Assembly: GCA_947474715.1 (NCBI GenBank)
Contig: CANJJT010000011.1
Location: forward strand, 9,161-73,160
Length of the DNA stretch: 64,000 bases
Origin: CAIYPG01 sp903864555
Lineage (GTDB): Bacteria; Pseudomonadota; Gammaproteobacteria; Burkholderiales; SG8-39
Direction of reading: 5' to 3'
The first letter of the stretch is position 1, and the number at the start of each line of letters is the position of its first letter. The notes under the pieces are model-generated. The model saw only the letters and a list, made by a program, of their open reading frames with translations. It made no database searches and had not been told where the DNA came from. Of the stretch, positions 35,819 through 43,517 are shown one piece after another. Position numbers and translations under genes: made by a program.

Positions 35819-36067
35819 GCGGTTTACCCCCTTGTCAAAGGGGGCCGACTCGTGAGCGCAGCGAACGAGCGGGGGGATTTTCGACAACCGGAGTGGTCTC
35901 ATGGCCGCGTCCCGGCTTTGCCATTCGCCCTGCGCATGATGTTTTTCAAGGCGGGAGAAGAATTCCAGAGCATAGGCCCGGCAGTGACTGGTGCGCGGCA
36001 AGGGCAGCGGTGGAAAAATCCCCCCGCGCGACTGCGTCGCGTCGGCCCCCTTTGACAAGGGGGTAAT
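35819..36067. repeat. Paired-hairpin element, copy 1
   Basis: Left arm 35819-35881 (inner palindrome CGTGAGCGCAGCGAACGAG) and inverted right arm 36014-36067 (inner palindrome CGCGCGACTGCGTCGCGTC) enclose about 130 bp. Both arms share TTTACCCCCTTGTCAAAGGG, or its near match, and CGGGGGGATTTT. It fills the gap between the hydrolase and the next minus-strand gene. Confidence 0.82.
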
Positions 36068-36093
36068 CCGATGCTGGCGCAGGCCATGCGCCT

Positions 36094-37020
36094 TCAGTCT
36101 TTCTTCGGGTCGTTCGCAGCAGGAGCCGCCTTGCCCTTCACTTCCACGCCGGCCAGATGCTCGATGAACTGGATCAGATTGGAGATGTCCTTGTCCTCGC
36201 CCAGGTGGCGCACCGCGGCGCGCCGGATCTCCGCCACGGCGGTGCCCATCCAGATCGGCACGTCCAGTTCATGCGCCATGTCGCAGTACAGGGTGAGGTC
36301 CTTCACGCCGGTGCCGAGGTAGGAGCCGTACTGGAACTTGCGCGTGAGCACATGCTGTGGGAACTGGTTCACCGAGTGCGAATTGCGCCCGGTGCTGGCG
36401 TTGATGATCTCCAGCAGCTGGTCGGGGTCGATGCCGGCCTTCACGCCCACCACCAGCGCCTCGGCGGTGGCCACCATGGCGGCATTGCTGATGGCGTTGT
36501 TGGTGAGCTTGCACACCTGGCCCAGGCCCGGGCGCTCGCCGACGCGGAACACTTCCTTGCAGAAGGTGCGCATCAGCGGCTCGACGATGTCCATGGCGGC
36601 CTTGGGCCCGGCCATCATGGTGGAGAGCGTGCCCGCCACCGCGCCGCGCACGCCGCCGCTGATGGGTGAATCCACCAGCGTGATGGGGCTACCCTTGAAG
36701 CCTTCCAGCAATTGATCGGCAGTCTTCAGGCCCATGGTGGACATTTCCACATAGGTGCGCACGGCCTTGCCGTGGATGACGCCGTCCTTGCCCAGTGCGG
36801 CGCTGATGTTGATGCTAAGCGGACGCAGGCAGGCGAACACGATCTCCGCCTGGTCGCCCACATCTTTAGCCGAGGTGGCGGCGATGGCGCCGGCCTGGGT
36901 GAGTGTGGCCATGGCAGCAGGGTTGGGGTCATACACCACCACCGGCACACCGGCCTTCTTCAGTGCGTTCAGCGCCATCGGGCCGCCCATGTGGCCGAGG
37001 CCGAGAAATCCGATCTTCAT
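36094..37020 (-). CDS. NAD(P)-dependent 3-hydroxyisobutyrate dehydrogenase-like oxidoreductase
   Basis: 308 residues. N-terminal Rossmann motif IGFLGLGHMGGPMA, substrate-loop DSPISGGVRGAVAGTL, and the catalytic lysine region GQVCKLTNNAIS are hallmarks of beta-hydroxyacid dehydrogenases. These oxidise 3-hydroxyisobutyrate, tartronate semialdehyde and similar acids. ACAAGGAGG precedes the ATG. Followed upstream by the cupin-rubredoxin gene and an amidohydrolase on the same strand, which suggests a common pathway. Confidence 0.9.
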   Translation of the reverse strand: MKIGFLGLGHMGGPMALNALKKAGVPVVVYDPNPAAMATLTQAGAIAATSAKDVGDQAEIVFACLRPLSINISAALGKDGVIHGKAVRTYVEMSTMGLKTADQLLEGFKGSPITLVDSPISGGVRGAVAGTLSTMMAGPKAAMDIVEPLMRTFCKEVFRVGERPGLGQVCKLTNNAISNAAMVATAEALVVGVKAGIDPDQLLEIINASTGRNSHSVNQFPQHVLTRKFQYGSYLGTGVKDLTLYCDMAHELDVPIWMGTAVAEIRRAAVRHLGEDKDISNLIQFIEHLAGVEVKGKAAPAANDPKKD

Positions 37021-37060
37021 TGCATCCTCCTTGTTGCGGGTTCGGTGACTGATTCTGCTG

Positions 37061-37990
37061 TTACAGGCTCACGAATTCGAAATCCTTCTTCGCCGCATTG
37101 CAGTCGGGGCAGGTCCAGTCGTGCGGCACCTGGTCCCAGGGCGTGCCCGGGGCAATGCCCTCGGCGGGGAGGCCGGCGGCTTCGTCATAGGCAAAGGCGC
37201 ACAGCCCGCATTGCCAGACGCGCCCGGTGGGCGGCGTCACGGTGGCGGCGGCTTGCTGCACGCGGGGGAAATTCAGGATGATGGCCTCCAGCCCCTGCGC
37301 GCCGGCTTCGATGCGGAAGGCCGGTTCATCAGGGCGGATGAACACCAGCGTGGGCGCCTGCAGTTCGCGCCCTTCATGCACCAGGCTGCCCTTGAGTACG
37401 GTGACGTACTGACCATCGCCCAGGGCGTAGTCGGTGGTGTGGGTGACTTCGCCCGCGGCCATCACCAGGGTGCGCGCGAACAGACCTTCGTCGTCACGCA
37501 TGCCGGGGATGTTGGCCACGGCAATGCCCTGCGCCGGCGCGGGAAACTCTGCCTGGCGAGTGAGTTGCCAGGGACGGCGGTTGGGGATCTGCTTCAGGCG
37601 TTCACGGTTTTCGGGAAAGCGCTGCGCGCCGGGGTCGAAGCGTGCACGCATGACGATGAAGGCCCAGCCTTCGTCCTTGTCGGAATGCAGCGGGCCGTAG
37701 GGCGTGTGGGCGCGCGAGAAATGCACTGCATGGGGCGCCACCGCGTGCCGACCCATCATGCCCTTGCCCCGCACGACCACCTGGAACTGGTCCACCTGAT
37801 GGTAGTGGGCAGCGGAGATGCGCACTTCGCCGGCTTCGTAGACGTTGTAGGCGGCGTGCGGGTGGATGGGGTCTTCGGGGGAACCCTTGAAGAAGGTGCT
37901 GATCACCGCGCCCGGCGCGCCATTGCCCGCCTTCGAGCGCTGCTGCGCCCAATGGGGCGGAATCTCGTCCAGCGCAACGACCTGTGCCAT
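37061..37990 (-). CDS. Cupin protein with fused C-terminal rubredoxin
   Basis: 309 residues in two parts. Residues about 40-240 form a cupin-like region with HPHAAYNVYEAGEVRISAAH and a second barrel-like stretch (VTVLKGSLVHEGRELQAPT). Residues 258-309 are a complete rubredoxin: C261-G-L-C264, YDEAAGLPAEGIAPGTPW and C294-P-D-C297 followed by KKDFEF. The four cysteines should bind one iron. A rubredoxin attached to a cupin suggests an electron-fed oxygenase or redox-sensing enzyme; the substrate is unknown. AAGGAGGAAG precedes the ATG. Confidence 0.88.
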   Translation of the reverse strand: MAQVVALDEIPPHWAQQRSKAGNGAPGAVISTFFKGSPEDPIHPHAAYNVYEAGEVRISAAHYHQVDQFQVVVRGKGMMGRHAVAPHAVHFSRAHTPYGPLHSDKDEGWAFIVMRARFDPGAQRFPENRERLKQIPNRRPWQLTRQAEFPAPAQGIAVANIPGMRDDEGLFARTLVMAAGEVTHTTDYALGDGQYVTVLKGSLVHEGRELQAPTLVFIRPDEPAFRIEAGAQGLEAIILNFPRVQQAAATVTPPTGRVWQCGLCAFAYDEAAGLPAEGIAPGTPWDQVPHDWTCPDCNAAKKDFEFVSL

Positions 37991-38091
37991 CTTCCTTCCT
38001 CCTTGGTGGCTGCGCCCGCGTGTCTTTGCACGGATTCTTCGGCTTATGGCGCAGCAGCGAATACTACTCCCTCGTCACAGGGCCGAATGCC

Positions 38092-38919
38092 TCACAGGGG
38101 CCAGTCCAGCCACTCACATATGCCGCGTCCCATGATCCATTCACGGTCCTCGGTGGTGAAGAAGGGCACGGTCTCGGTGAAATGGGTGATGCACTGGCGG
38201 TAGGTGCAGGGCAGGCGCGTGAGGTCCGAGCCCCAGAACAGGCGCCTGGGGCCGAAGCTGTCGTAGACCTGCTTCAGGTGCGGCAGGATGGAGGGATAAG
38301 GATAGGGCTCGGTCACGTAGGCGGGCAGTGAACTCGCCTTCACCGCGATGTTGGCGCGCTTCGCCAATGGCAGCAGATAGCTCAGCGTGCCGAAGGCCTG
38401 CTCGTCGCGCAGCGCGCTGGTGAGCGCCATGTGATCGAGGATGAAGCGGATGCCCGGGTACTGCCCGGCCAACTTGTCGATGAGATGCAGCTGCACATGC
38501 GGGGTGATGATCATCACCGGGAAACCGGCTTTCTCGATGGCGACCCACATCCAGTCGAGCTTGCCCTCGATCAGCGGGCCCCAGTTGAGCGGCTTGCTGA
38601 AGGTGAAGCGCATGCCCTTCATGCCCGGCTGCTTCGTCCAGTTGGCGATCTGCTCGAGCGCGTCGGGGGCTTCGGTATCCAGGCGCCCCATCACCACGAA
38701 GCGGTCCGGGTGCGCCAGCGCTGCGGCGAGGCCAAGGTCATTGCGGTCGCCCTCCCAGGACGGCGGCACGATCACCGCGCGGTCCACGCCGGCTGCCTGC
38801 ATGTCGGCCAGCAGCTCGTCCTTGCCCAGCGGCACCGGGCGATGCGGTTCATAACGCGGCGGCCAGGGACGCTCGGGCGTGTTGGCGCCCCAGATGTGGA
38901 CTTGTGCATCGACGATCAT
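38092..38919 (-). CDS. Amidohydrolase family protein (PF04909-type)
   Basis: 275 residues. VDAQVHIWG at the start, FILDHMALT in the middle and FWGSDLTRLPCTY near the end are the metal-site landmarks of the ACMSD/4-sulfomuconolactonase/LigI-like amidohydrolases. The first metal motif is Q-V-H rather than D-x-H/H-x-H, as in many members. It hydrolyses or decarboxylates small acids or lactones. A close paralogue is at 43518-44363. Confidence 0.9.
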   Translation of the reverse strand: MIVDAQVHIWGANTPERPWPPRYEPHRPVPLGKDELLADMQAAGVDRAVIVPPSWEGDRNDLGLAAALAHPDRFVVMGRLDTEAPDALEQIANWTKQPGMKGMRFTFSKPLNWGPLIEGKLDWMWVAIEKAGFPVMIITPHVQLHLIDKLAGQYPGIRFILDHMALTSALRDEQAFGTLSYLLPLAKRANIAVKASSLPAYVTEPYPYPSILPHLKQVYDSFGPRRLFWGSDLTRLPCTYRQCITHFTETVPFFTTEDREWIMGRGICEWLDWPL

Positions 38920-39036
38920 TGGGTGTGCTTCCTTTGATTTTGTTCTCCGGATTGTAGAGGGTCGGGAGGTGGGCTTACGCAGCCATGGCTTTACCCCCTT
39001 GTCCAGGGCTCTTCACCGATTTGCAGAGCGCAGCCG

Positions 39037-39290
39037 GGTTTACCCCCTTGTCAAAGGGGGCCGACTCGTGAGCGCAGCGAACGAGCGGGGGGATTTTTAT
39101 ACTGCTGCGTTGACAGCTCTCCAGCGGCTGCTCAGTCGATGTCCAGAACTGCTTCTCCCGCCTCCCAAAGGCATCAACCTTGCGCAGGATCATGGCAAAG
39201 CTGGGGAACGGCTATGAAACCGGCACGCTTGGCCAAAATCCCCCCGCGCGACTGCGTCGCGTCGGCCCCCTTTGACAAGGGGGTTAACCC
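39037..39290. repeat. Paired-hairpin element, copy 2
   Basis: Left arm 39037-39098 and inverted right arm 39235-39290, with the same two inner palindromes as copy 1. The enclosed 136 bp ends CATGGCAAAGCTGG...TTGGCC, which aligns with the interior of copy 3. A further partial arm (TTTACCCCCTTGTCCAGGG) lies at 38992-39010. Confidence 0.82.
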
Positions 39291-39358
39291 ATCGCGCCGG
39301 CACGGGGTTCACCATGCGCTATAGTTCCCGCCTTCCATTTCATACCCAGAAGAGCGCC

Positions 39359-40351
39359 ATGGTCACCGCCCTGATGTCGAAAAACGTGTATGCGGAGTTC
39401 GAGCCGCGCATCCAGTCCATCCTCAAGCAGGCCGGTGTCACGGTGAACTTCATCCACCCGCCCACCGACGACAGCGCCTGGGACATCCCCGGCGTGGATG
39501 CGGCCTTTCTCACGCTGGACATCCGCCATTCCGCCGCCGGGCTGCAGCGCTTCATCGACCATATTTCCAAACCCGGCTTCCAGCTGGTGCACTTCCCCGG
39601 GTCGGGCGTGAGCCAGCACAAGTGGCTGGAGCCGCTGATGGCGCGCGGCATCCGTGCCAGCACATCCACGGGCGCCAATGCCGAGTCGGTAGCCACCACC
39701 GCCCTCACCGGCCTGCTGATGCTGGCGCGGCGTGCGCCGGGCTGGGTGGACGGCCAGCGCGCCAAGGAATGGCGGCCGTGGTCGGAACCGGAAGCCCCGG
39801 ATGACATTGCCGGCAAGACAGCGGTCATCGTCGGTGTAGGCGCCATCGGCGGCAATCTCGCACGCTACCTAAAAGCGCTGGGCATGAAGGTGATCGGCGT
39901 GCGCCGCAGCGGCCCCAAGCCCGGCGATGTCACCGACGCCATCGTGCTGCCGCAGCAACTGGCGGCGGTGCTGCCCGAATGCGACTGGCTGTTCCTCACC
40001 TGCCCGCTCACGCGTGAAACACGCCATCTCATCAACGCCGAAGCGCTCGCGCGCATGAAGCCCTCGGCCTATGTGATGAACGTGTCGCGCGGTGAAGTGG
40101 TGGATGAGCCGGCGCTGATCGCCGCGCTGACTGCAGGCAGGATTGCCGGTGCCTACCTCGACGTGTTCGAGAAGGAACCGCTGCCCAAGGACTCCCCACT
40201 GTGGGACATGCCCAATGTGCTCATCTCACCGCACATCGCCGCGTTGTCGCGCGGCAACCAGTGGCGCGCCACCGAAATCTTCATCAACAACCTGGTGAAG
40301 TTCTCGCGTGGCGAGAAGCTGGTTAATGAACAGATGGGGTGGGCGGGCTAG
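39359..40351 (+). CDS. D-2-hydroxyacid dehydrogenase
   Basis: 330 residues from the ATG at 39359 (AGAAGAG upstream); earlier in-frame ATGs at 39272 and 39314 lie in or next to the repeat element. NAD-binding VGVGAIGGN, catalytic segments NVSRGEVVDEPAL, FEKEPLP and SPHIAA (Arg, Glu, His) are all present. It interconverts a 2-oxoacid and a D-2-hydroxyacid. It stands alone on the plus strand between two paired-hairpin elements. Confidence 0.9.
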   Translation: MVTALMSKNVYAEFEPRIQSILKQAGVTVNFIHPPTDDSAWDIPGVDAAFLTLDIRHSAAGLQRFIDHISKPGFQLVHFPGSGVSQHKWLEPLMARGIRASTSTGANAESVATTALTGLLMLARRAPGWVDGQRAKEWRPWSEPEAPDDIAGKTAVIVGVGAIGGNLARYLKALGMKVIGVRRSGPKPGDVTDAIVLPQQLAAVLPECDWLFLTCPLTRETRHLINAEALARMKPSAYVMNVSRGEVVDEPALIAALTAGRIAGAYLDVFEKEPLPKDSPLWDMPNVLISPHIAALSRGNQWRATEIFINNLVKFSRGEKLVNEQMGWAG

Positions 40352-40375
40352 GTTCTTCGGTCCAGGACACAGCTT

Positions 40376-40579
40376 GGTTTACCCCCTTGTCAAAGGGGGC
40401 CGACTCGCGCGTGAGCGCGAGCGGGGGGATTTTCACCAGGCACGCAGATCTGCCTGCAAGGCAACAACCCTGTTCCACATTCATGGCAAGGTCGGATAGC
40501 GGCAATGACATGAGCTCGTTGGCCAAAATCCCCCCGCGCGACTACGTCGTGTCAGCCCCCTTTTACAAGGGGGTAAACC
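40376..40579. repeat. Paired-hairpin element, copy 3 (shortest)
   Basis: Left arm 40376-40433 with the inner palindrome CGCGCGTGAGCGCGAG; right arm 40525-40579 with CGCGCGACTACGTCGTGTC. The interior GATCTGCCTGCAAGGCAACA aligns with the interior of copy 5 on the other strand. It ends 11 bp from the selenoprotein stop codon and may act as its terminator. Confidence 0.82.
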
Positions 40580-40589
40580 TCCGCTGTTC

Positions 40590-41114
40590 TCAGGCCGGAT
40601 AATCCCTGAAGCGCTTCACCAGTTCTTCCAGTGCCACCTCGGCCTGGGCTTCGAGTTCCTCGTTGCCGGCGTAGGAGGGATTGCCGGCGAGCGGCACCAC
40701 CAGCGCTTCAGGGCTGGCCTTGGAGCGCAGCACGGTGTGGGCGAGTTTGACGAATTGTTCGCTGGCGAGCAGCAGTGCCGGCACGCCGGTCTTGGTGATC
40801 TCGATGGTGTCGTGGACACTCCACGACGTGCATGAGCCTCAATTGGCGATGCCGACGATGGCGGCGTCGCAGTCCTTCCGGATGCTGTCGAGGATCTCCT
40901 GCGAGATGGGGCGGTTGAGGTGCACCGAGTAGCGGCGGATCGCCGAGGCGTCGTAACGCTCGCGCAGGAGCAGGTCGAGGCGCGGGGTCATCACTTCCAT
41001 GCTGCGCCAGCCATTGCTGACGATGCCGATGCGCTTGCCCGAGAGCTGCGCGACGGCGGCGGCTATCATCTTCTGCGCGGTCTGCGCGGTGGCGGTGGGG
41101 ATCAAGATTTCCAT
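40590..41114 (-). CDS. UGSC-family selenoprotein (in-frame UGA read as selenocysteine)
   Basis: A 174-residue protein if the UGA at 40841-40839 is decoded as selenocysteine (residue 92). The frame is the same on both sides. Before it lies MEILIPTATAQTAQKMIAAA to DAAIVGIAN; after it come G-S-C-T-S-W-S-V-H-D-T and a coherent C-terminal half (GVPALLLASEQFVKLAHTVL, PLAGNPSY) to a normal stop. U-G-S-C is the defining motif of a selenoprotein family first noticed in marine metagenomes; non-selenium homologues carry Cys at this site. AAGGAG lies 6 bases before the ATG. A SECIS-like hairpin follows the UGA. The gene is the third of an apparent operon after a Bug gene and a 350-residue protein. Function unknown; a thiol/selenol redox step is inferred. 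The alternative, a nonsense mutation, is less likely because frame, motif and hairpin all agree. Confidence 0.85.
40809..40841 (-). promoter_or_regulatory. Candidate bacterial SECIS element with its UGA
   Basis: After the UGA (40841-40839) come 11 bases, then a perfect 7-bp stem GTCGTGG/CCACGAC closed by the loop AGTGT. The loop starts 18 bases after the UGA and has G in its second position. Both match the known rule for bacterial SECIS elements (apical loop 16-37 bases downstream, G among the first two loop bases). Confidence 0.72.
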
Positions 41115-41142
41115 AAGGGCTCCTTCGCTTGACGTACCGGGT

Positions 41143-41170
41143 TCTGCGAAAAATGGATGCCCGCCTCCGC
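41143..41170. repeat. Short CCCGCCTCCGCGGG intergenic repeat
   Basis: The hairpin ATGCCCGCCTCCGCGGGCAT lies in the gap before the selenoprotein gene. It belongs to the same class as the units at 43401-43500 and 59540-59770. Confidence 0.5.
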
Positions 41171-41220
41171 GGGCATGACGGATTGTGGTTGGTCGTGTGG
41201 CGTGCCCGCTCTCTGCCCCC

Positions 41221-42273
41221 TCAAGACCGGTCTCCGGGCATTCTGACCTTCGCCATGGCCATGGGGTTGCCGTAGTTGGCGAGGAAGGTGAGGTGGTAGG
41301 CCTCGGGGCCACCGGCGACGAGGATGGCGATGTCCTTGGCTTCCTTGCAGATGCAGATGCGCTCGCCGTCCATCACGCGTGCGTGGCCCATGAGGCGCGG
41401 CTCCACCGGCAGCAGCGATTCGGGGACCTTGCTCGCTTCGAACAGCCAGTCCTTGATGCGCGCCTTGGGCCAGCCGGCCTCGTGGAAGATCTGCGCATGC
41501 TTGGGGGTGAGGATGACCGTGGGGTTGCCATCGCCCTTGTTGTAGCTGTTGGTGCCCCACACCGTCATGGCATTCACCAGCATGCGCAGGATGCTTTCGG
41601 GCTGCAGGTAGGAGGCGGCGACGCTTTGCGTGCCCTGGCAGGTGAACAGCGTGACCACGCTGTCTTCGGGCTGAAAACCGTGCTCGACGTGAAAGCCCTC
41701 CCAGGGGCTTTCCTCTTCGAGTTCGCCCAGGCAGAAGGTGTACTTGCCGGGGAAGCCCAGTGTGGCCTTGTCGATCTCGGCCGGCTTGCCGCCGCCCAGG
41801 TTCAACATGATGAGGCGCACCGCGCGGCCGATGGTGGCATTGGCCCGCCAGCCGGGGCCGAGTGCCCCGCGCCCGCCATGCGCGCCGATCTGCTGGCGCA
41901 CCGGACCGTTGATGAGCACGAAGGGCGCCACCGGGTTGGTGGTGGTCTGCACCGCCAGCAGGTTGAACTGCGGTTGCGCCAGGGCCTCCACTGCGGCGAT
42001 CACCACCGGCAGGTATTCCGGCCGGCAGCCGGCCATGACGGCATTGATGGCGATGTTCTCGACGGTGGCGGTGCCGCCACCGGGGGCAAGCTGGGCGATG
42101 GCTTCGTCCGGTGCGCGTTGCACGTACTCGACCATACGCGCGACGCGCTCGGGGGTGGGCGGGATGACGGGCAGGCCATCGGTCCAGCCACGTTCCACCA
42201 TGTCGTCGAAGGCACGACCAAGGTCGTCATCGACCTCGGCGCGGGCCGCTGTCAGGTTTACAGGTGCAGTCAT
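41221..42273 (-). CDS. Conserved protein of unknown function, partner of the UGSC selenoprotein
   Basis: 350 residues with no signal peptide or membrane segment. Highly patterned motifs include GWTDGLPVIPPTPERVARMV, TVENIAINAVMAGCRPEYLP, INGPVRQQIGAHGG, GWRANATIGRAVRLIMLNLG, GKYTFCLGELEEESPWEGFH and CKEAKDIAILVAGG. Conserved-looking Cys and His residues suggest an enzyme, but I recognise no characterised family. The gene starts 4 bp after the upstream Bug stop and is followed 106 bp later by the selenoprotein, so the three are probably made together. It may be the main subunit of a selenium-dependent enzyme. Confidence 0.8.
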   Translation of the reverse strand: MTAPVNLTAARAEVDDDLGRAFDDMVERGWTDGLPVIPPTPERVARMVEYVQRAPDEAIAQLAPGGGTATVENIAINAVMAGCRPEYLPVVIAAVEALAQPQFNLLAVQTTTNPVAPFVLINGPVRQQIGAHGGRGALGPGWRANATIGRAVRLIMLNLGGGKPAEIDKATLGFPGKYTFCLGELEEESPWEGFHVEHGFQPEDSVVTLFTCQGTQSVAASYLQPESILRMLVNAMTVWGTNSYNKGDGNPTVILTPKHAQIFHEAGWPKARIKDWLFEASKVPESLLPVEPRLMGHARVMDGERICICKEAKDIAILVAGGPEAYHLTFLANYGNPMAMAKVRMPGDRS

Positions 42274-42277
42274 CCGG

Positions 42278-43258
42278 CTATTCCAGCTTGACGCCGGCGT
42301 CCTTGACCACCTTGGCCCATTTCACCGCCTCGTTCTTCACATAGGCACCGACCTGCTCGGGGGTGAAGTTGGAGGGCTCGGCGCCCTGGGAGAGCAGCGC
42401 ATCGCGAACCTCGGGGGTGTTGGCCACCTTGATGATGGTGGCGTTCACGCTGTTGACGATGTCGCGCGGCACGCCGGCCGGTCCCATCACGGCAAACCAG
42501 GTGGCCGATTCATAGCCGGTCAGGCCGGATTCGGACACGGTGGGGATGTCCGGTGCGGCCGTGCTGCGCTTCAGCCCGGTGACCCCCAGGGCGCGCAGCT
42601 TGCCGGCCTTCACATGCGGCAGCGAAGACACCGTGGAGGTGAACATCAGTGACACCTGGCCGCCGATCAGGTCGGGGATGGCGGTGTTGGTGCCCTTGTA
42701 GGCCACGTGCACGATGTCAATGCCGGCCATGCTCTTGAACAGTTCGCCCGACAGGTGGTTGATGCCGCCGGCGCCGGTGGAGGCAAAGTTTAGCTTGCCC
42801 GGATTGGTCTTGGCGTAGGCAACGAATTCCTTCACCGTCTTGGCTGGCACCGAGGGGTGGATGGCGGCGACGAAGGGGGCCGAGGCCAGCATGGCCACGG
42901 GCGCGAAGTCGCGCGTGATGTCGAACTTCAGGTCCTTGTACAGCGACTGGCTGGTGGCGAGAGAAGACGGCGCGACCAGCAGGGTATAGCCGTCAGGCAC
43001 CGCCTTGGAAGCCGCCTCGGCACCGATGTTGCCGGCGGCTCCGGCGCGGTTGTCGACAATGACCTGCTGGCCGAAGAAATCGGTCAGCTTGGGGGTGAAC
43101 AGGCGCACCGTGGTGTCGGCGCCCGCGCCGGGTGGAAACGGGACGATCAGGCGCACGATGCGGTTGGGATAGGCCTGCGCCATGGCGACGGAACTGGCCG
43201 AGATAAGGGCCAGGGCCATCGCGGAAGCGGCGGTCAATCGGGTCAATGAAAGTTTCAT
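42278..43258 (-). CDS. Bug/TctC-family substrate-binding protein, head of the selenoprotein operon
   Basis: 326 residues from the ATG at 43258 (CAGGAGA upstream); the frame is open to 43351. Signal peptide ends SVAMAQ, then FPPGAGADTTVR, VDNRAGAAG, PDGYTL and HVAYKG. Only 4 bp separate its stop from the partner gene of the selenoprotein, which is the best clue that this binding protein imports the substrate of that enzyme. Confidence 0.93.
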   Translation of the reverse strand: MKLSLTRLTAASAMALALISASSVAMAQAYPNRIVRLIVPFPPGAGADTTVRLFTPKLTDFFGQQVIVDNRAGAAGNIGAEAASKAVPDGYTLLVAPSSLATSQSLYKDLKFDITRDFAPVAMLASAPFVAAIHPSVPAKTVKEFVAYAKTNPGKLNFASTGAGGINHLSGELFKSMAGIDIVHVAYKGTNTAIPDLIGGQVSLMFTSTVSSLPHVKAGKLRALGVTGLKRSTAAPDIPTVSESGLTGYESATWFAVMGPAGVPRDIVNSVNATIIKVANTPEVRDALLSQGAEPSNFTPEQVGAYVKNEAVKWAKVVKDAGVKLE

Positions 43259-43400
43259 GCGGGTCTCCTGCGGGGATTTCAGATCAACCAGCGGCACCGG
43301 GGATGCTGGGGGCGGGGCTGCTGACATTCGGATAAAGAACGGAAACATCAATACTGCCCATCAATGGGAGGGGCGTCGGATACTTTTCAATGGATGGAAT

Positions 43401-43500
43401 CAAAATGGGTCCCCGCCTTCGCGGGGACGACGTCATGGGTATGAGTAAGGTTGCAATCGATAGCCGCAGAATGGGTCCCCGCCTTCACAGGGACCGACGT
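43401..43500. repeat. Two tandem GGGTCCCCGCCTTCGCGGGG-type repeats
   Basis: Two copies, each opening AATGGGTCCCCGCCTT and ending in a GACG-type sequence with CGTCAT, about 70 bp apart. Such palindromic units are widespread in Burkholderiales intergenic DNA. They lie between the amidohydrolase stop and the Bug promoter. Confidence 0.6.
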
Positions 43501-43517
43501 CATAGGTACTGCAGGCC

